From Lachnospiraceae bacterium (lineage in GTDB: Bacteria; Bacillota; Clostridia; Lachnospirales; Lachnospiraceae), in contig CAAEWE010000007.1 in assembly GCA_900759665.1 (NCBI GenBank), positions 48,373 to 112,372 on the forward strand: a stretch of 64,000 nt of DNA. The letters run 5' to 3'. The translations under genes were made by a program, and so were the position numbers. This document shows positions 59,813 to 64,000 of the stretch, in pieces (positions within the stretch are counted from its first letter, which is position 1; each line of letters begins with the position of its first letter). The notes beneath the pieces are model-generated. The model saw only the letters and a program-made list of their open reading frames with translations, searched no databases and was not told the DNA's origin.

Positions 59813-61057
59813 TTAATCTAATCCATTAAAGGACGGATATGCACTCTCCCCATGCTGGCTCTCGTCCAGTCCCACTCTCTCGTCATGCTCGGATACACGC
59901 AGCGGAGTAAACAGTTTCACAATGGATGCACAGATCAGCGTTCCCACAATCGCCACTGCGATCGTTGCCACAATACTGATGATCTGTGCCAGGAACAAAT
60001 GATAATCGCCGTAGATCAATCCATTCCAGCGTGCCACTCCATTAATAGACTTCTGTGCAAAAATCCCCGTTGCAATACCACCCCAGATACCGCCGACACC
60101 ATGACATCCAAATGCATCCAGCGCATCATCATAACCAAAGTGCTTCTTTACTGCTGACATCATAAAGTAACAGATCGGACTCACTACGATACCAATAACG
60201 ATCGCAGACCACAGCGGCACAAAACCAGCTCCCGGCGTAATGGCCACCAGACCAAGCACCGCACCGGTACAGGCACCGATCACAGTCGGCTTGCCATCGC
60301 GGATCATATCGATCGCCATCCAGGAAAGCATCGCACAGGCTGCAGAGGTGTTCGTCGTCATAAATGCGTGAACAGCCAGTCCATTTGCACCCAGAGCACT
60401 TCCTGCATTGAAGCCGAACCATCCAAACCACAGGATAGAAGCTCCCAGCAGAACAAACGGGATATTGTGGGTGCGGTATGCGGTCTTTTCATATCCGCGG
60501 CGCTTGCCAAGCATCAGGGAAAGCACCAGACCGCTGACACCGGAACTGATATGTACCACATTTCCCCCGGCAAAGTCCACGGAGCCAAGCACTTCACCGA
60601 GAAGTCCACCTTTGCCCCATACCATATGAGCCATTGGGAAATATACCACCAGAAGCCACAGAGCGATAAAAGCAAATAATGCTTTAAATTTCATTCGGCC
60701 AGCCACAGATCCGGTGATCAGTGCCGGGGTAATAATGGCAAACATCATCTGAAATGCCGCAAACAGCAGTGCCGGTATGCCGTCCGCATAAGCTCCCGGC
60801 TCCCAGCCGACATTGTTCATACAGAAGCTTTTCAGATTGCCGATCACACCGCCACAGTTGCCACTGAAGGAAAGAGAATATCCCACCAGCACCCACAGCA
60901 GGGAAGCAAGCCCCATAATAAAAAACGATGAAATCATTGTATTTAAAACATTTTTCCGGCGAACAAGTCCTCCATAGAAAAACGCCAGTCCCGGCGTCAT
61001 AAAAAACACAAACGCCGTTGCTATCATCATAAATCCAGTATCTCCAGAATTCAACAT
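59813..61057 (-). CDS. amtB: Ammonium transporter
   Basis: A 414-residue Amt/Rh channel with about eleven helices. FFYGGLVRRKNVLNTMISSF, the first pore histidine in VVHISSGVSGLVLSLMLGKR, and the second in DAFGCHGVGGIWGGIATGIF are visible. The C-terminal cytoplasmic tail (EHDERVGLDESQHGE) binds PII. It forms an operon with glnB. Upstream is a promoter followed at once by a terminator, which suggests control by antitermination. Confidence 0.96.
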   Translation of the reverse strand: MLNSGDTGFMMIATAFVFFMTPGLAFFYGGLVRRKNVLNTMISSFFIMGLASLLWVLVGYSLSFSGNCGGVIGNLKSFCMNNVGWEPGAYADGIPALLFAAFQMMFAIITPALITGSVAGRMKFKALFAFIALWLLVVYFPMAHMVWGKGGLLGEVLGSVDFAGGNVVHISSGVSGLVLSLMLGKRRGYEKTAYRTHNIPFVLLGASILWFGWFGFNAGSALGANGLAVHAFMTTNTSAACAMLSWMAIDMIRDGKPTVIGACTGAVLGLVAITPGAGFVPLWSAIVIGIVVSPICYFMMSAVKKHFGYDDALDAFGCHGVGGIWGGIATGIFAQKSINGVARWNGLIYGDYHLFLAQIISIVATIAVAIVGTLICASIVKLFTPLRVSEHDERVGLDESQHGESAYPSFNGLD

Positions 61058-61187
61058 ATCCGTACCACCTTTCTGTCCATCACCATTCTCCTGTTTCTAT
61101 AACTACGATAGGATTGCGCATTCCTTTTGAGCCTTATGCCTTCCAAAATAAACTTTTGCTGTTTATTTCCTGTTTTAGAAAACAAAA

Positions 61188-61220
61188 AAGGTGCCTCTAT
61201 TTCAAAAATAGAAGCACCTT
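61188..61220 (-). terminator. Strong terminator in the amtB leader
   Basis: A 15-bp stem, AAGGTGCTTCTATTT on the minus strand (61220-61206), pairs with 61202-61188, including one G-U, with a 3-base loop. Six T residues and GTTTT follow. It lies about 11 bases after the predicted start site and 130 bases before amtB, in the same orientation, so it would stop the amtB transcript unless bypassed. Confidence 0.85.
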
Positions 61221-61237
61221 CGCTCTTGACGAAAGTA

Positions 61238-61266
61238 ATAATAGCACAATCTGAAATCATTTTCAA
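61238..61266 (-). promoter_or_regulatory. Promoter of the amtB leader
   Basis: TTGAAA (61266-61261) and TATTAT (61243-61238) are exactly 17 bases apart on the minus strand. Transcription should start near 61231. No second promoter is evident between the terminator and amtB. Confidence 0.7.
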
Positions 61267-61353
61267 TAGTTTTTCTCAAAAAAACTTATTATTTCTTATC
61301 TTTGTGCAATCTGTACTTACAAAATCAAAATATATTCTTTCTTTTTCCGAAAG

Positions 61354-63633
61354 CTATGTGCGTACCCGGACCACCTTGGAATAATAACTATATAGCGTTT
61401 TCCCCCGTAACTTTTTGTAGGTACGGATCCGGATCCGAAAATCCCGTTTTCCCCGTTTATAACGGATCCGATATATACCATGAAGTTTCCGGATCGAATT
61501 TTCCCGTAAACGGATCGCCTGATATGACTTATTGTTTGTGGAAACATACATCTGCACCTTGTCTGCATTTGCCTTTTTCACACAAATCTGTAAATAAGGG
61601 ATGTTTCCTGCCTTTTTCTTTTTTACAGAGACGGACGGGGTGACAAGTCTTGTAACCATGATCGACATTGGTGCGGTAAAGGCTCCGTATATAATACTGC
61701 CATTTTCTTTTTTTTGTGCCTGAAGCTTATACCGGTAAAGTACTCCTGCCTTTTGTTTTGGATACGTAAATGCAGTCCGGCTTTTTCCAAACTTACGCAG
61801 CAAACGATATTTTCCGTTTCTGCCCTCCGCCAAAAACAAACGATATCCATCCGCATATTGATTTTCTGTCCATGACAACCGAACCTTGTAGTTATCCGTT
61901 GATGAAACATAAAAATTGTTTACCGAAAGAGATTTCTGCGGACGTACCGGCTCCGGGGTATTGGCCACCGGTGTCACTGCAGGAGAAGACTTTGGGGGTT
62001 CACCTGCCAGAGACGTTGTCACCGGAGGAGAGAACGGCATACCTGTCTGCTTCGGGGAAACGGTCGGAAACTGCCACGGCTCCCAGCTGACAGACGGTGT
62101 TTCCTTCGGTGTCGCAGACGGCTCCTGACTTTCTGACGGACTTCCCACCGGCGTCGCAGACGGCTCCTGACTTTCTGACGGACTTCCCACCGGTGTCGCG
62201 GACGGCTCCTGACTTTCTGACGGACTTCCCACCGGCGTCGCGGACGGCAAAGAACCGCTACTGTCCGTTCCGGGCAGCGGCTTGAGCAATGACTGTGTAC
62301 AGCGGTATGCATGACCGCATTTCGTACAAAGCAATCCGGTTATTGTTACATATTCATCCTCGTAAAAACTATAAGGCTCATATTGATGGACATGCCCGTC
62401 AATATCCTCAAAGGTAAGCCCCATTTCTTTTGCATAGCTTTCTGCTGCACTGTCCTTTTTTCCGTACAGTACAACCGCATCATCCTGAAATGCATTTTCT
62501 CCGATTTTTGTCACAGTCTCCGGAATGTATATACTTTTCAGCGAGGTACAGCCTTTTGCGAAATTTTCAGGGATTTCTGTAAGATCCTCCGGCAAAATTA
62601 TGGTCTCCAATTCCTTGCAATAGGCACCGTCCCCTTTATGCAGCGTCATGCCTTTTCCAAAAACCACACTTCTGACACCATCGCATCCGTTCAGCACTTC
62701 ATAGCTTGTTTTTGTTCCATCCGGCAGATACAACGATTCAATACCGGAACGAATGATAATCTGATTGGTATTTTGATACGCTTTTCCCATATAGATCTGC
62801 AGATTTTCTCCCAAAAGGATCATCTTGAGATTTTTCACATCCGCAAATGCCATAGCCCCAAGCCGTTTTACATTACGCAGATCCTGCACCGGGTACAATG
62901 CAGTGGATGCCTCAAAGGCTGCCGCACCGATCTCCTCTACTCCGGAAGGAAGTACCATATTCTTTACATTGCGCACGGATTCAAAAGCATACTGGGAAAT
63001 TTTTGTAACACTGTCCGGAATCTTGTACTCTGTTCGTGGATCCCGGCTGGGATAACGCACCAGCTCTGACATATCCGCCGTAAACAAAACACCATCTTTT
63101 ACTGTGTAAAATGTATTCTCCGGGTCAATCGTAATCTCCTCCAGCTTTGTCCCCTCAAAAGGAACCAGCCATGTTGTTTCAATCTGCTGAACCTGCTTTC
63201 CAATATGAATTTTACTCAGGCCGGAAAGACAAAAAGCACCCTCACTGATCTTCTGAACATTATCACCAACGGTTATCTCTCTCAGCTTGCTGCATCGATT
63301 GAAAGCATAGGAGCTGACATTTGTGACGTCATACACTTTGCCATCCTTGATAACAGCATCCGGAATGATCACAACACCATCTCCCGCTCCCTGATAATCC
63401 GCGGCTCCAAAGGATGTATCTCCCACCATAGCCTCATCCCCTGAAATATGATAATAAATCCCTTGTGGATCTTTGTTATTCTCATCCAGCGGATAGATCA
63501 CATTGCGATAAGAAACCTGCTTTTCCGCCGCAGAAACCCTCCGGAAAACCGGATTTCCCCCAAAGTTTCCTGCTATCAATAATGCTATGATCAATATCCT
63601 GCTGATCCATCGTATGTATTTTCTCGCAAACAT
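61354..63633 (-). CDS. BspA-type leucine-rich-repeat surface protein
   Basis: A 759-residue protein. A signal/anchor helix (residues about 8-27) is followed by LRR_5 repeats at about residues 95-395 (VTNVSSYAFNRCSKLREITV is one unit). A His/Cys-containing segment (GHVHQYEPYSFYEDEY, LLCTKCGHAY) is followed by three copies of a 14-residue unit SATPVGSPSESQEP (about 466-510) and a Pro/Thr linker. Two C-terminal fibronectin-III-like domains run from about residue 575 to the end (YKVRLSWTENQYADGYRLFL). No LPxTG motif is present. Such proteins are usually exported and bind host or matrix components. Confidence 0.88.
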   Translation of the reverse strand: MFARKYIRWISRILIIALLIAGNFGGNPVFRRVSAAEKQVSYRNVIYPLDENNKDPQGIYYHISGDEAMVGDTSFGAADYQGAGDGVVIIPDAVIKDGKVYDVTNVSSYAFNRCSKLREITVGDNVQKISEGAFCLSGLSKIHIGKQVQQIETTWLVPFEGTKLEEITIDPENTFYTVKDGVLFTADMSELVRYPSRDPRTEYKIPDSVTKISQYAFESVRNVKNMVLPSGVEEIGAAAFEASTALYPVQDLRNVKRLGAMAFADVKNLKMILLGENLQIYMGKAYQNTNQIIIRSGIESLYLPDGTKTSYEVLNGCDGVRSVVFGKGMTLHKGDGAYCKELETIILPEDLTEIPENFAKGCTSLKSIYIPETVTKIGENAFQDDAVVLYGKKDSAAESYAKEMGLTFEDIDGHVHQYEPYSFYEDEYVTITGLLCTKCGHAYRCTQSLLKPLPGTDSSGSLPSATPVGSPSESQEPSATPVGSPSESQEPSATPVGSPSESQEPSATPKETPSVSWEPWQFPTVSPKQTGMPFSPPVTTSLAGEPPKSSPAVTPVANTPEPVRPQKSLSVNNFYVSSTDNYKVRLSWTENQYADGYRLFLAEGRNGKYRLLRKFGKSRTAFTYPKQKAGVLYRYKLQAQKKENGSIIYGAFTAPMSIMVTRLVTPSVSVKKKKAGNIPYLQICVKKANADKVQMYVSTNNKSYQAIRLRENSIRKLHGIYRIRYKRGKRDFRIRIRTYKKLRGKTLYSYYSKVVRVRT
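62111..62236. repeat. 42-bp minisatellite inside the LRR gene
   Basis: Three nearly identical 42-base units (62111-62152, 62153-62194, 62195-62236) are followed by a 12-base partial copy. Units differ at only two or three positions. Being a multiple of three, copy-number changes would alter the linker length without breaking the frame. Confidence 0.92.
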
Positions 63634-63730
63634 CTCTCATCCCTCTTTATTTGAAATGATGTGAATGTTATCCTCCACAAATCATATTTCGCTCACCGAA
63701 TTTACTCCTTTACAACCTGCTCCAAACCAA

Positions 63731-63760
63731 AGTATATCACAGATGCTTTTTTATTCTCAA
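63731..63760 (-). promoter_or_regulatory. Probable promoter of the LRR gene
   Basis: On the minus strand TTGAGA (63760-63755) and TATACT (63736-63731) are 18 bases apart. They lie about 98 bases before the LRR start. Confidence 0.5.
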
Positions 63761-63804
63761 GTGCAAGTGCAGGAAAACAGGAAATCATGTCATATATATA
63801 AAAC

Positions 63805-63848
63805 AAAGCAGGCGAATCCCTTATTTATATAGGTCATTCGCCTGCTTT
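63805..63848 (-). terminator. Terminator of the gene entering from the right edge
   Basis: AAAGCAGGCGAAT (63805-63817) and ATTCGCCTGCTTT (63836-63848) form a perfect 13-bp stem, followed by GTTTTATA on the minus strand. It lies 19 bases past the stop of the partial frame at 63868. Confidence 0.75.
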
Positions 63849-63867
63849 CTATCTGATCCGATAGTAT

Positions 63868-64000
63868 TTAAAATGATAAATTATTTGACTCAAACTTCCC
63901 ACACCAAGAACTATAATACGCCCAGACTGTTTCTGATGTTCCGGGGTATTGAATATGATTTTTGGCTTTTAAGGACCTGAATACCCGGAGCTGTGTCTGG
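63868..64000 (-). CDS. C-terminal end of an unidentified gene, cut by the window edge
   Basis: On the minus strand a frame reads about 43 residues, QTQLRVFRSLKAKNHIQYPG then TSETVWAYYSSWCGKFESNN and LSF, before a TAA at 63868. The well-placed terminator downstream supports a real gene end. The fragment is too short for me to assign a family. Confidence 0.4.
   Translation of the reverse strand, partial: QTQLRVFRSLKAKNHIQYPGTSETVWAYYSSWCGKFESNNLSF

Noticed and set aside
61217..61235. A small hairpin overlapping the amtB leader terminator as an antiterminator
   Set aside because: Its 5' arm lies at or upstream of the predicted transcription start, so it would not be in the RNA.
62111..62236. 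The 42-bp tandem repeat as a CRISPR array
   Set aside because: Units are directly adjacent without spacers and encode a repeated peptide in frame inside a gene.

Overview
The window looks like a chromosomal segment of a low-to-moderate GC, spore-forming, anaerobic Firmicute of the class Clostridia, most likely Lachnospiraceae. The evidence is the S10-spc-alpha ribosomal gene order with a zinc-type S14, AGGAGG-type ribosome binding sites, spore genes (spoVG, cotJA-cotJB-cotJC, a dacF-like carboxypeptidase, a Csp-type germination protease), glgC/glgD paralogues, and a DnaD/DnaC-type helicase-loading pair. This placement is inferred from gene content; no sequence search was run.

1-18.3 kb (minus strand) is the ribosomal protein superoperon, from rpsJ through rpoA to the truncated rplQ. 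It starts at a good sigma-A promoter near 18.2 kb with a structured leader. It appears to be cut into transcription blocks by hairpins after rpmD, secY and infA. A family 2 glycosyltransferase sits between secY and adk. A structured 192-bp element lies between infA and rpmJ, and a 413-nt structured leader precedes rpsM.

18.3-28.7 kb holds a chemoreceptor, spoVG, glgD-glgC (glycogen synthesis), murC, a DnaD-domain protein with a DnaC/DnaI-like ATPase, and a PRPP synthetase. A dense cluster of DnaA boxes lies between murC and the replication genes.

28.7-38.9 kb is a mixed region: small membrane proteins, a polysaccharide deacetylase, a TrmO-like tRNA methyltransferase, a ROK glucokinase, argJ, purC, the cotJ spore-coat operon, an HD-GYP c-di-GMP phosphodiesterase and a small exported protein.

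39.4-46.4 kb is an amino-acid fermentation cluster: 4-hydroxybutyrate dehydrogenase, a GABA-type aminotransferase, a PucR regulator with a palindromic operator over its promoter, a class IV aminotransferase, a YkvI-like permease and a LysR regulator. The two enzymes together would convert GABA through succinate semialdehyde to 4-hydroxybutyrate.

46.4-56.6 kb is the most unusual region. A Csp-like subtilisin gene downstream of clpX and dacF is split inside its catalytic Asp-Thr-Gly motif. A 5.16-kb block carries moxR, a DUF58 gene and a transglutaminase gene and ends in its own terminator. Both halves are open and rejoin in frame through a shared GGGG. The ends of the block carry imperfect inverted repeats. 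No recombinase is encoded within it.

56.7-64 kb holds tRNA-Arg(CCU), a DUF4317-like protein, a HAD hydrolase, a metallophosphoesterase, the amtB-glnB ammonium operon behind a promoter-terminator leader, a BspA-type leucine-rich-repeat surface protein with a minisatellite, and the end of a further gene.
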